From positions 248,001 to 312,000 of the forward strand of contig JACKAE010000004.1 of the NCBI GenBank assembly GCA_020635205.1: 64,000 bases of DNA, written 5' to 3'. A program made the position numbers and the translations under genes. Shown in pieces: positions 53,432 to 62,064 of this stretch. Source of the DNA: Ignavibacteria bacterium (GTDB lineage Bacteria > Bacteroidota > Ignavibacteria > OLB7). Under the pieces are notes generated by a model. It was not told the DNA's origin. It did not search any database and worked only from the letters and a program-made list of their open reading frames with translations. Numbering within the stretch: the first letter of the stretch is position 1; each line of letters starts with the position of its first letter.

Positions 53432-53959
53432 TTAGCTTGCCGTTACCGATGCGTTCATACGATTAACTGTATGGCACACAACTGCCATGAAATAGAATCG
53501 CCCACCATTATCAGTAAGGTTAACAACGATAGGTGAGAGTGTGTTGAACAGCTCGCAGAACGTATCGAATGCTTCAACAATACCGTTGGCAACTGCTTCC
53601 GAAATACCAACAGTTTCTAAAGCTCCAACCGCCCCGAGAAATTCAGCAGATGCGTCAACGGCTGTAATGACAATTTTGGGAATTGTGTACCCATCATTGC
53701 CGGCAGTCCAAGTACCTTCAATACTCTCAATTCCTGCATTGGAGTCGTAAGTAACAATCAACGTTGCGTGATCGTCTGTGGCTCCCGAACGAATGTGATC
53801 TAAATTTACCGTCAGAACAGTATTGTTCGACGACCACGTAGGGTTGTAGATCCTATAATCAGAATCCTCTACTGTGTACTTGATTGCTGTTCCATTTTTG
53901 TCGGAGACTGAGTCTGGAAAAAGACTCTGGAAGGTCTGGAGGTCGAATGTTAATGACAT
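53432..53959 (-). CDS. Unrecognised protein, orphan paralogue 2
   Basis: The product has 175 residues, soluble, with no signal peptide. It shares with its neighbour the N-terminal FD-x-QTFQSL pattern, the core SGATDDHATLIVTYDSNAGI near residues 58-77 and the C-terminal GGRFYF ... NRMNASVTAS. The segment between (about 95-150) is Ala/Val/Glu-rich and predicted helical (ASAEFLGAVGALETVG), unlike paralogue 1. It is the first gene of the pair, following the thiolase terminator at 54001-54035, so the pair forms its own transcript between two unrelated housekeeping genes. No Shine-Dalgarno is visible. Function unknown; I found no resemblance to a named domain. Confidence 0.75.
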   Translation of the reverse strand: MSLTFDLQTFQSLFPDSVSDKNGTAIKYTVEDSDYRIYNPTWSSNNTVLTVNLDHIRSGATDDHATLIVTYDSNAGIESIEGTWTAGNDGYTIPKIVITAVDASAEFLGAVGALETVGISEAVANGIVEAFDTFCELFNTLSPIVVNLTDNGGRFYFMAVVCHTVNRMNASVTAS

Positions 53960-54000
53960 AAAACATACATGGATTTGTGGAGCCTACTTTATTTCGGCAT

Positions 54001-54035
54001 AAATGAAAATCTGCCGAATGTTTCCATTCAGCAGA
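54001..54035 (-). terminator. Terminator after the thiolase gene
   Basis: On the minus strand an 11-bp stem with one G-U type pair and a 4-base GAAA loop (54010-54035) is followed by a U-rich tail. It lies 158 bases beyond the thiolase stop and just upstream of the orphan pair. Confidence 0.8.
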
Positions 54036-54192
54036 CTGAATTAGATACGTGTAAAGACGATACCCACTAACCCGTGATGTTTGAATGCAAGCTACATATT
54101 CAGCAGATAATATTTTGCTCTCTTGCAACCTAAAGCTCATTCAGACAGAAAAAAAATTGCTCTCTTTCCCCTCATCTGGTAATTCTATCTTG

Positions 54193-55398
54193 TTACCCCA
54201 CCCTCTCAAAAATCCCACTTACTCCCTGCCCAACTCCAATGCACATCGTAGCCAGTCCGTAACGGAGTTCTCTCCGCGCCATCTCATCTCCCAACGTCGC
54301 GATCAAACGAACGCCCGACATTCCGAGAGGGTGGCCGAGAGCGATGGCTCCACCATTTACGTTTAGCTTGTCGGTATCAATCCCAAGCTCGCGGATCACG
54401 GCAAGGGATTGAACGGCAAAGGCTTCGTTCAGTTCGATCAAATCGACCTCATCCATTGTAAGCGCGGCACGCTCCAGTGCCTTCTTTGTTGCTGGAACCG
54501 GACCGATGCCCATGATGCATGGATCGACACCAGCAGTAGCTCCTGAAACGTAGCGGAGAATTGGCTTCAGACCATACTCCTTAACTGCCTTTTCACTTGC
54601 CACAACTAAGGCTCCAGCACCGTCGTTCAGGCTGGATGAGTTCCCCGGTGTGACGCTTCCCCCCTTGCGGAAAACAGGCTTCAGACTGGAGAGCTTCTCA
54701 AGGGACGTGTTGGCGCGGGGGCCCTCATCGCGAGCAACAACAATTGGGTCTCCTTTACGCTGTGGGATTTCAACCGGAACAACTGTAGAGTCATACTTCC
54801 CTTCATCCCACGCCTTCACTGATAATTGGTGCGAGCGGAGGGCGAAAGCATCTTGCTCTTCTCTTCCGATCTCCCACCTCTCCGCAATGTTCTCGGCTGT
54901 CTCCCCCATCGACTCCAGTGGGAACATCTTCTCCATTGCCGGATTCGGAAAACGCCAGCCAAGTGCTGTATCGTACGCAGTTAGATTTCCGAAGAGTGGC
55001 TGCCCGGTAGCATTTTTTGGAATCACGTATGGAGCGCGAGACATTACTTCTGCTCCACCAGCAACGATAATATCGGCCTCACCAGACTTAATCGCCCGCG
55101 CTGCGTAAATCGTGGCATCGAGTGCCGAGCCGCAGAGTCGGTTCAGTGTGGTGGCTGGCGTTGTCTCAGGCAACCCAGCTAAGAGCACTCCCATGCGAGC
55201 CAAGTTTCGATTGTCCTCGCCGGCTTGATTTGCACACCCAATGATGACATCATCAATTCGATCTGCCGGAATCCCAGAACGTTCAACAACTTGCTTCAGT
55301 ATCTGGGCGATCATGTCGTCTATCCGAACCCCAGCAAGACCCCCACCATATCGACCAATCGGTGTCCGGAGCGGAGAAATGATATATGCGTCACTCAT
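54193..55398 (-). CDS. Acetyl-CoA acyltransferase (thiolase)
   Basis: The product has 401 residues. The active-site Cys is in NRLCGSALDATIYAARAI near residue 88; the His and second Cys are in GGAIALGHPLGMSGVR near 350-365 and CIGVGQGVSG near 387. LNEAFAVQ is also present. Thiolases join or cleave acetyl-CoA and acyl-CoA in fatty-acid, ketone or aromatic-acid pathways. The N-terminal DAYIISPLRTPIGRYGG with QAGEDNRNLARM resembles PcaF/PaaJ-type beta-ketoadipyl-CoA thiolases, but the same features occur in acetoacetyl-CoA and 3-ketoacyl-CoA thiolases. It lies 117 bases downstream of a 3-hydroxyacyl-CoA dehydrogenase-like gene on the same strand, so they are probably one operon. Confidence 0.93.
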   Translation of the reverse strand: MSDAYIISPLRTPIGRYGGGLAGVRIDDMIAQILKQVVERSGIPADRIDDVIIGCANQAGEDNRNLARMGVLLAGLPETTPATTLNRLCGSALDATIYAARAIKSGEADIIVAGGAEVMSRAPYVIPKNATGQPLFGNLTAYDTALGWRFPNPAMEKMFPLESMGETAENIAERWEIGREEQDAFALRSHQLSVKAWDEGKYDSTVVPVEIPQRKGDPIVVARDEGPRANTSLEKLSSLKPVFRKGGSVTPGNSSSLNDGAGALVVASEKAVKEYGLKPILRYVSGATAGVDPCIMGIGPVPATKKALERAALTMDEVDLIELNEAFAVQSLAVIRELGIDTDKLNVNGGAIALGHPLGMSGVRLIATLGDEMARRELRYGLATMCIGVGQGVSGIFERVG

Positions 55399-55515
55399 GA
55401 TTCTATAGATTTGATTGCGTGGTTATTTTCGAGATATAAAATTTTGAGACCTAAAAAGAGATCGTGCGTCCTGCCACGATAGTCTACTGTACGCTGTATG
55501 CTTTTATTCTCCCCT

Positions 55516-56259
55516 TCATACAAAACTTTTTCCAGCCCGTGCATACTGCTTCAGTAAAACGCAGGGACGGTAGCGTTCCTCCCCATATTCTTCGTGCAGG
55601 GCGTATAGAATGCCTACAATCACATCGGCTCCGATGCGATCAACCCAAGCAAGGGGACCTTCTGGATAGTTCGTGCCGAGCTTCATTGCCGTGTCAATAT
55701 CGGAGGCATCGGCAACATCTTCCATCACTGCGAAGGCGGCTTCGTTGATAATCATTGCGAGGATACGAGCACTTACCAAGGCAACGCGATCTTCTACCTG
55801 TTCTACTTCACCTGGAATGAGGCTGTTGAGCAGATCTATTGCGCGCGCAGCATCTTCGCTGCTGACTTGTAGTGCTGGGGCAGCCTCCAACAGCTCCCCA
55901 ACGTTCGTCAGTTCTGGAATCCAAGAGATACCGATTACTGGGAAACGGTTGCCAACCAGAGCTGAAACTTCTGTTGCCGTCATAAAGAGTGTGTTCACGA
56001 AGAGAAGAATTCCCGTTCCACTCAACTCTTCATCTAACAGAGCTAAGGTCGACTCGATCTCTCCATCATCTCTCGTTGCCAAGAGCAAAACCGCAGCAGG
56101 ATTATCGGCAATCTCCTTGAACGTCTCCACACGCTTCAACCGTGACTCTGCCGATGGAGCATCGTCGTTTGCGAGTGTCAGCAGCTCAACTTCTTCAGAA
56201 ATATGGGTTGCGGCAGCCTCGACGACACCCAACTCACCTACAAGAACTATCGATGCCAT
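55516..56259 (-). CDS. 3-hydroxyacyl-CoA dehydrogenase-like protein, degenerate NAD site
   Basis: The product has 247 residues. The C-terminal ~95 residues (about 150-245) match the 3-hydroxyacyl-CoA dehydrogenase C-terminal domain: RVALVSARILAMIINEAAF, DIDTAMKLGTNYPEGPLAW and GEERYRPCVLLKQYARAGKS. The N-terminal part (1-145) has the length and strand pattern of the NAD-binding half, but the GxGxxG loop is replaced by VGELGVVEAA. The usual catalytic His of the HFFNP segment is missing; the aligned stretch reads GISWIPELTN. It may therefore be a non-catalytic relative or act in a complex with the thiolase encoded 117 bases downstream. It is not frameshifted, and a Shine-Dalgarno-like AGG is upstream. 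Confidence 0.75.
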   Translation of the reverse strand: MASIVLVGELGVVEAAATHISEEVELLTLANDDAPSAESRLKRVETFKEIADNPAAVLLLATRDDGEIESTLALLDEELSGTGILLFVNTLFMTATEVSALVGNRFPVIGISWIPELTNVGELLEAAPALQVSSEDAARAIDLLNSLIPGEVEQVEDRVALVSARILAMIINEAAFAVMEDVADASDIDTAMKLGTNYPEGPLAWVDRIGADVIVGILYALHEEYGEERYRPCVLLKQYARAGKSFV

Positions 56260-56356
56260 GCTCAGAACCTAATTGGATTGATTAATCAAAATTGAATGTG
56301 TAGTAGATACGGATTGTGCGCGAACGTGAAACCGAGAAGGAATGACCGAAAAGAGA

Positions 56357-56406
56357 AACGTTGACTCCACATAGACTGGGCAATCAGTGTATGTAGAGTC
56401 AACGTT
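56357..56406 (-). terminator. Long hairpin downstream of the DUF3276 gene
   Basis: A 22-bp stem with two mismatches (56357-56378 with 56385-56406) and a 6-base loop lies 37 bases beyond the stop of the minus-strand DUF3276 gene. A U-rich, interrupted tail follows on the minus strand. Confidence 0.7.
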
Positions 56407-56443
56407 GGATTATGTCTTACGGCCTATCAGATGCACCGACAGA

Positions 56444-56791
56444 TCAATCATCGTCCTGATCGTCTGAATCGTCATCATCCTCATACTCCTCATCATCACC
56501 TTCTTCCTCCCCCTCATCCGATGCGAAATAATCGCGGGGAAGAGCGTCAATCTTCTCAAGCTCATCGTAGGCAAACTCAAGAGCTTCAGTAAATGCCGAC
56601 CGGAACTTCTCAAAATCTTCCTTGTAGAGGAAAATTTTAAATTTCTCCCTTTCACTCTCACCGCTTCGCTTGCTTTCAGTGATAGTCAGGTAGTAATCTT
56701 CCCCGGAACGTGTCGAGCGCACGTCAATGTAGTATGTACGCTTTCCAGCCCGAACTCTGCGGGAAAAAACCTCGTCACGATTTCCTTCCAT
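56444..56791 (-). CDS. PUR-alpha-like nucleic-acid-binding protein (DUF3276)
   Basis: The product has 115 residues from ATG 56791, with AGAGG 8 bases upstream. Residues 1-75 carry the PUR-alpha-like repeat typical of DUF3276: EVFSRRVRAGKRTYYIDVRS, DYYLTITESKR and KFKIFLYKEDFEKFRSAFTE. The last ~30 residues are almost entirely Asp/Glu, an acidic tail. Proteins of this family are single-repeat PUR domains that bind single-stranded DNA or RNA and are typical of Bacteroidota and relatives. It is 77 bases downstream of porZ on the same strand. A link to porZ is not implied by known function. Confidence 0.9.
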   Translation of the reverse strand: MEGNRDEVFSRRVRAGKRTYYIDVRSTRSGEDYYLTITESKRSGESEREKFKIFLYKEDFEKFRSAFTEALEFAYDELEKIDALPRDYFASDEGEEEGDDEEYEDDDDSDDQDDD

Positions 56792-56868
56792 GAATATCCT
56801 CTCGATCGAATGATATGATGTATACCTTGATGTCAATCAATGATTCGGACAATATACGGGAATCCTCC

Positions 56869-59178
56869 CTATTGACGAACCACTGCAATTTTCCCAACGA
56901 CAGTTTCTCCAAGTGGCGAACGAGCCGAAACCAGGTAAACTCCAGTGGCAACGAACTCACCATCAACATCACGTCCATTCCAGAAGGCGACATCCCCACC
57001 CGGTGCTCGGAACTCGGTAATCAAGGCTCCATCCAGCTTCAAAATTTTCACAGTGCTGTTGCTTGGAAGTCCTGTAATCCTCAACGACTGATCGACCCCC
57101 ACAAAAAATGGCTGTGGTGAAACAACGATCTGCTCCAAATTATTCTTTGGTGCGATTGCCTCGGTTTGCAGACGATTTAATCCTGCCGAAGTCCCAACGT
57201 AGATTTGTCCGGTAACATCGTCGGCCAGAATTACCAGTACATCGTTGCTTACTAAAGGGGAATTCTCTTCTGTGAAAGTGCTGAGGAGTTCGGTTCCATC
57301 ACTTGTGAGAACAAAGACTCCTTTATCTGTAGCTATCCACTTTCTATTCAGCGCGTCGACAACAATATCCCGCACAACAACATCTTCAAGTGCTCGAATT
57401 TCACGGAAGATTGCGTTCTCACTTCCATTCCGAGCCACCGTCTCAGGGTTAACGAGCACAGTAGCTCCGGCTGGCGTTCCAATCCACAACTCTCCGTCGG
57501 GATCAACTAACAGGGCACTAATTGTATTTGAAAGAAGGTCGTTCGTCGTGGTCATCCGTCCCCACTCTCCGGGATCATCCAACGTTTCCCCCGGGGAGAA
57601 GTAGAGTATTCCCTCGGCACGATCTGAACCGATCCAGACCGTTTGATTGAAGTCGATTGTAAGTGGGATATACGAGCGGGTAATACTTGATCCGAACGCA
57701 TTCGTAGCAGGGAAGAGAAAGAACTGATCGCTGTTCGACTCTGCATTGTAGGTGTTGGCTAATAAAACCGCCCCCCGTATTCCCGGCGTGTTGTCCCAGT
57801 TAATAAACCACGTAACGCCATCACCACTTGGCTTCGCATCGGCACAGATCACATAGTCAGCGTCAGAAGAGGTTCCCCTTAAAGGAGAGTTTGTCTCGTT
57901 ATAGTTCACGATGTCAACCTCACTCCCATCCGTTCCCTTCTCTGGATTGAAGATGAAGAGTCCATCACCAAACGAAGAGACCCAGATTCTTCCCCTATCA
58001 TCAGCATTAATCCGCCAAATTGATTCCGACGTAAAATCTGACCTGTTCCGGGAAGTAAAGGCGCTCCACTTACTATCACTGGTAGAAAGCCGGTTGACAC
58101 CATCACCGATTGCGTTTGTTGCAACCCACAAATCGCGATCAGCTCCGAAAGTCAAATCAGCAAACTTGTTTGAACTTGGGCCGTTGGGTACAAAGGTTTC
58201 TATGGCATTAGACTTTACATAGGCGATCCCATCCTGTTCCATTACGGCAACAGGCTCCCCACCGGGAAGCAACGTTACTGCCATAACTCTCCTCGGTGTT
58301 GCACCAACCTCTTTGAACCCACTTCCAGGCTGATAGGTGTAGAGCCTATTATCGTTTGCGGCCACAACATCTGTGCTATTCGAAGCGAAGTGGATTCTTC
58401 CGCCAATGTCGCCACGCCTCGTAAACGTGCCATTTCGATATTCGCACACACCATCAGTAGTTCCTACCATCAAGTTCCCCTCCACCACTTGTAGGGAAGT
58501 AGCTTCCCCTTCACCACACATTGCGTCGCCATCGTATGAGTGCCAACTGAGAGGATCGGCAAGGTTCCTTCCAGTAAGTGGAGCAGAAGCAATGCCGAAT
58601 GGCGTGGCAACCCAGACAGAATCATTGAAGAATACAAGGTCACTTACTGAACTGTTTGGGGGAATCGATCCGAGCCTGATCCACGAATCACGTATCGTGC
58701 TGTCAGTTGGGTCAAAGACACCAACACCAAACTCAGTAAGGATATAGATCAAGTTGTTGGCAAAGTAAAACCCATTGATTGCCTTCAAGGTCTGCGAGCT
58801 TCGCGCAATGTCGGTAACGTAGTTCCAGCGACCACTGCTTCGAAGAATCGATATGGCTCCGTTGTTGCTGCCAAAGTAGATATCACCCGATGTGGGATCG
58901 ACACCGACAGCAGAGACATTCAGGCGGAAGAGACCGTCGTCGGTTCGGAATTCTTCGAGACTATTATCGGCGGGGTTGTATCGGTAGGCTCCCCCTGATG
59001 ACCCCACCCAGACATTCCCATCAAGGTCGACTGCCGCAGATGTTGATCTGTCGAGGGCACTAAACACCTTCCACGATTCGACAATCTGTCCTTCTGCACT
59101 TGAAAGCTGAATGAAGAAGAGAGTTAACGCGAGAGAACATCTCCAGAGAGTGGAACAGTGTCGAAAATCAAAATTCAT
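56869..59178 (-). CDS. porZ: PorZ-like two-propeller T9SS component
   Basis: The product has 769 residues from ATG 59178. A signal peptide (LWRCSLALTLFFIQLSSAEG) is followed by beta-propeller repeats of the two-component-regulator propeller type: DLDGNVWVGSSGGAYRYNP, DDGLFRLNVSAVGVDPTSGD and ILTEFGVGVFDPTDSTI. A second set occurs in 340-660 (DDRGRIWVSSFGDGLFIFNP, DPDGELWIGTPAGATVL). The C-terminus (PQPFFVGVDQSLRITGL ... GVYLVSARSPLGETVVGKIA) is a T9SS-type sorting domain. The IYILTEFGVGVFD segment resembles the start of PorZ, the P. gingivalis protein that delivers anionic LPS to PorU. Other propeller proteins with sorting domains are possible alternatives. Confidence 0.8.
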   Translation of the reverse strand: MNFDFRHCSTLWRCSLALTLFFIQLSSAEGQIVESWKVFSALDRSTSAAVDLDGNVWVGSSGGAYRYNPADNSLEEFRTDDGLFRLNVSAVGVDPTSGDIYFGSNNGAISILRSSGRWNYVTDIARSSQTLKAINGFYFANNLIYILTEFGVGVFDPTDSTIRDSWIRLGSIPPNSSVSDLVFFNDSVWVATPFGIASAPLTGRNLADPLSWHSYDGDAMCGEGEATSLQVVEGNLMVGTTDGVCEYRNGTFTRRGDIGGRIHFASNSTDVVAANDNRLYTYQPGSGFKEVGATPRRVMAVTLLPGGEPVAVMEQDGIAYVKSNAIETFVPNGPSSNKFADLTFGADRDLWVATNAIGDGVNRLSTSDSKWSAFTSRNRSDFTSESIWRINADDRGRIWVSSFGDGLFIFNPEKGTDGSEVDIVNYNETNSPLRGTSSDADYVICADAKPSGDGVTWFINWDNTPGIRGAVLLANTYNAESNSDQFFLFPATNAFGSSITRSYIPLTIDFNQTVWIGSDRAEGILYFSPGETLDDPGEWGRMTTTNDLLSNTISALLVDPDGELWIGTPAGATVLVNPETVARNGSENAIFREIRALEDVVVRDIVVDALNRKWIATDKGVFVLTSDGTELLSTFTEENSPLVSNDVLVILADDVTGQIYVGTSAGLNRLQTEAIAPKNNLEQIVVSPQPFFVGVDQSLRITGLPSNSTVKILKLDGALITEFRAPGGDVAFWNGRDVDGEFVATGVYLVSARSPLGETVVGKIAVVRQ

Positions 59179-59303
59179 AAAGCGTGATAGCAAGTATTGT
59201 AAGAGTGTTGCGTGTCAGAACTTCAATTTGGGAACGTAGAGATTCTCTGAGGAAAAGGCAAGTCCAATAATCATCCCCTCTTATCAACTCAACTCTTGAA
59301 GTA

Positions 59304-59332
59304 TCTTCTTGGTGCTTCTTGGCGGTAATTCT
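59304..59332. repeat. Short dispersed-repeat-like word
   Basis: Between porZ and ribH, the stretch built on CTTGGTGCTTCTTGGCGG resembles words often repeated in intergenic DNA of unrelated bacteria. Only one copy is seen here. Confidence 0.3.
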
Positions 59333-59432
59333 CTTACAATTCCACCCGAAACACTATGGCTGCTTACCATATCTGAATTGCCGACTCGATCATCACCCGG
59401 TTGAGCGTTACTCTCCACATTTTCTTACTCTA

Positions 59433-59906
59433 CTAACCTTCTCGCAACTGTTTCAGGAGTGAGGCTGTTTCAACAACGGTTTGGGCAGCCTCCCAGCCCT
59501 TATTTCCAGACTTCAACCCTGCCCGCTCTAAAGCCTGCTCGGAGGAATCGACAGTGAGAAGACCGAACCCGCAGGGAACTCCGGTTTCAAGGGCAACGCG
59601 CGCAATGCCAGATGCCGCCTCCCCTGCCACATAGTCAAAGTGTGGCGTATCCCCTCGAATAACAGCGCCGAGAGCAATTAACCCATCATAATTTTTAGAA
59701 CTGGCAAGCTCACGAAGGACAACCGGAATTTCGAATGCGCCGGGAACGGTGACAATAGTGAGATCGTCGGCAGATGCCCCAAGTGTTCGAAGACAGTCGA
59801 GTGCCCCTTTCAGGAGTCGTTCTGTAACCACCTCGTTCCACCGGGTAGTCACAATACCAATCTGCATTCCCGCCGCACTCAGACTCCCCTCAATACGTTT
59901 TGTCAT
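59433..59906 (-). CDS. ribH: 6,7-dimethyl-8-ribityllumazine synthase
   Basis: The product has 157 residues, the normal size. Motifs: GIVTTRWNEVVTERLLKGA, VPGAFEIPVVLREL near residues 55-68 and GLIALGAVIRGDTPHFDYV near 77-95, with the catalytic His in the last. CGFGLLTVDSSEQALERAG near 112-130 contributes to the active site. It condenses 5-amino-6-ribitylaminouracil with dihydroxybutanone phosphate in riboflavin synthesis and assembles into pentamers or icosahedra. No other rib gene is next to it. The stop is 254 bases from the porZ start; the intervening gap has no gene. Confidence 0.96.
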   Translation of the reverse strand: MTKRIEGSLSAAGMQIGIVTTRWNEVVTERLLKGALDCLRTLGASADDLTIVTVPGAFEIPVVLRELASSKNYDGLIALGAVIRGDTPHFDYVAGEAASGIARVALETGVPCGFGLLTVDSSEQALERAGLKSGNKGWEAAQTVVETASLLKQLREG

Positions 59907-60009
59907 GGTAAGACCAGGTTAAGTTCAGGAATCACTTTTATTCTGAAATTTGATAGCTTCACTTGAAATTACTGCGATCTAACAGAGAACAAAAATACGG
60001 AGTGATATA

Positions 60010-61050
60010 ATGTTCAAACGAATGGCATTTGCGAAAGGGTATTCTGTAGGGCTACTCACCTTCTTGATGACAGGAACAACTCTTTTTGCCGGGTGTGGCG
60101 AGGGTGCAGACAATGCTGACGTGAAGAATGATGCCGAAGTTGCTTTAGCCCCTGCAAACGGAAGTGGCCAAGCCTCCTCAAGCGATTCAACGGTGGAGAA
60201 AGCGGAGGTGGCGGCTGCAACCTCTGGGAGAACCGAAGCAACGAGCAGTAATGAAAATTCCCAAACAAATGGCTCCTCGACAATCTCCACCTCGAATGTC
60301 CAGCAAACGACCTCAACCACTACTTCAGCAACAAGCAGTACAAAGACGAACGGCAACGTAAGCCCCGGAGATGATGACCCGGTTCCCTACAACCCAGCAA
60401 CCTTCGATCAATTGTTGAGCAGCAACGTTGCAAACGGACGTGTCGACTACAACGCACTCAAGAAGAGTGAAGCCTTTGCAAGCTTCTTGAAGAGCCTCGC
60501 CTCAGCCGACCTTTCAACTATGTCGACTGATGGACAACTTGCCTTCTGGATCAACGCATACAACGCTATGGTTATCAAGAATGTGAACGATAATCCGGGC
60601 ATCAAGCAACCACTCGACGTTGCAGGATTCTTCGAAAAGAAGACTTTTACGGTAGCCGGTAAATCTCTCACCCTGAACGATATTGAGAACAACATTGTCC
60701 GCCCAACATTCAAGGAACCATTGATCCACTTCGGACTCGTCTGCGCTGCCCTCAGTTGCCCTCCACTGATTCCAAAAGCCTATACTGCTGAGAACGTCCG
60801 CTCTCTCCTCGCCGAAAATGCGCGGAAATACTTAGCCGACACAAAGCAGAACAAATGGGACGCAAAGACAAAGACTCTCTCGCTCTCAAAGATCTTTGAG
60901 TGGTACAAAGTAGACTTCGGCGACAACGATGCGGGATTGATTGCCTTCGCAAAGCAGTATGGGCCGGAAAGTATGAAGAGTGGGTTAGAGGCTGCCGGAA
61001 GTCCGAAGGTAAAGTTCCTTGAGTATGATTGGACGTTGAATAAGAAGTAG
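60010..61050 (+). CDS. DUF547-domain lipoprotein
   Basis: The product has 346 residues from ATG 60010, with GGAG at a good distance. The signal is GLLTFLMTGTTLFAGC with the lipobox Cys near residue 29. A long low-complexity linker rich in Ser/Thr/Asn/Gly/Lys (about 30-118) precedes the DUF547 domain (about 130-330), which contains RVDYNALKKSE, FWINAYNAMVIKNV and FGLVCAALSCPPLIPKAYTA. DUF547 proteins are common lipoproteins or secreted proteins of unknown function. The linker suggests that the domain reaches across the periplasm or off the surface. It is divergent from ribH, and an inverted repeat lies after its stop. Confidence 0.9.
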   Translation: MFKRMAFAKGYSVGLLTFLMTGTTLFAGCGEGADNADVKNDAEVALAPANGSGQASSSDSTVEKAEVAAATSGRTEATSSNENSQTNGSSTISTSNVQQTTSTTTSATSSTKTNGNVSPGDDDPVPYNPATFDQLLSSNVANGRVDYNALKKSEAFASFLKSLASADLSTMSTDGQLAFWINAYNAMVIKNVNDNPGIKQPLDVAGFFEKKTFTVAGKSLTLNDIENNIVRPTFKEPLIHFGLVCAALSCPPLIPKAYTAENVRSLLAENARKYLADTKQNKWDAKTKTLSLSKIFEWYKVDFGDNDAGLIAFAKQYGPESMKSGLEAAGSPKVKFLEYDWTLNKK

Positions 61051-61091
61051 ATTCAGGGAAGGAACCCTCAATACTTTTGTACGAGCAATAT

Positions 61092-61166
61092 ACTCTGTCC
61101 TCTGTGACTCGTTCGGTAACGTCTTTAACAAGGCAATGAACCGCAGAGTCGCAGAGGACACAGAGT
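61092..61166. repeat. Inverted repeat with CAGAG words between convergent genes
   Basis: Arms 61092-61110 and 61146-61166 are near-complementary over about 19-21 bases and built on CTCTGTCCTCTGTG and CAGAGGACACAGAG, with a 35-base spacer. It lies between the 3' ends of the DUF547 gene and the permease gene. Such CAGAG repeats are frequent in many bacterial genomes. Confidence 0.6.
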
Positions 61167-61224
61167 TTATAGACTCATCGATGATGCTGAGACTTCTTGA
61201 TGATCTACCCAAGCTCCTCCCCTT

Positions 61225-62064
61225 CTACCCTTTCACAGCACCGGCAGTCATCCCCTCAATAATCTGTTTTTGGAAGATGACGAAGAGGATAATCACTGGG
61301 AGTGCAGATATACTTGCACCGGCCATCAGGTGTCCCCAGTCGATTGACTGGTTGCCGAGATAGAAGGTCAACCCGACCGTCAGCGTGCGCATCGACTCAG
61401 CGTTGGTGAAGAGGAATGGATAGAGGAAGGTATTCCACGTTGTCAGAAATGTGAAAACGGCCAGCACCACAAGCATCGGCTTTGCCATCGGCATAATCAC
61501 TCGGAAGAGAATGCCGAGATCAGTTGCCCCGTCGATGCGAGCTGCCTCCTCCACTTCGATTGGGAGGCCGAGAATGTACTGCCGCATCAGAAAGACTCCG
61601 AACGGAGTGACTAAGAATGGGACGATGAGTGCCCAGTAGGTATCAATCCACCCGAATGAGACCATCAAGCGGTAGAGTGGAATCATTATTACTTGGGGCG
61701 GAATCATCATCACGGCCACAACTGTAACACCCCAAAATCCTTTCCACGGGATTCTTCTGCGAGCGAGGGCATACCCAACCATTGAGCAAAAGAGGACATT
61801 CCCAACCACTACAACTAAAGCAACAATCGTCGAGTTGAAGAAATAAGTGTCGAATGGCCCAGAGGTAACGACATCGGTGAAGTTCTTTACCGTGAAAGGA
61901 CCGCTGAGAAGCCCGAAGAAGGATGTAAAGTCGGGCGTTCTCTCCCGCAGAGCAATGATAAGCATCCACGCAAGTGGGAAGAGCATCAATAGCAGAACTA
62001 CCGTCAGAAAGAGCTGGCGGGCGATCCCACCAGGACTGAGTCGTTTATCAGAGATAGAGGCCAT
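61225..62064 (-). CDS. Sugar ABC transporter permease (MalG/CUT1-type), lone
   Basis: The product has 279 residues from ATG 62064, which overlaps the nadD 3' end by 17 bases. Six membrane helices are visible. The EAA loop that contacts the ATPase is EEAARIDGATDLGILFRVIMP near residues 185-205, and the GPFTVKNFTDVV segment is typical of the MalG/UgpE group. Such a permease needs a partner permease, a binding protein and an ATPase, none of which is in the window. It is the last gene of an apparent nadD operon, which is an unusual place. It could serve a transporter encoded elsewhere. The next gene beyond it is convergent. Confidence 0.9.
   Translation of the reverse strand: MASISDKRLSPGGIARQLFLTVVLLLMLFPLAWMLIIALRERTPDFTSFFGLLSGPFTVKNFTDVVTSGPFDTYFFNSTIVALVVVVGNVLFCSMVGYALARRRIPWKGFWGVTVVAVMMIPPQVIMIPLYRLMVSFGWIDTYWALIVPFLVTPFGVFLMRQYILGLPIEVEEAARIDGATDLGILFRVIMPMAKPMLVVLAVFTFLTTWNTFLYPFLFTNAESMRTLTVGLTFYLGNQSIDWGHLMAGASISALPVIILFVIFQKQIIEGMTAGAVKG

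Noticed and set aside
56869..59178. Hybrid two-component sensor kinase from propeller repeats
   Set aside because: The propeller units are of the sensor type, but there is no kinase, receiver or DNA-binding domain; the chain ends in a T9SS sorting domain.
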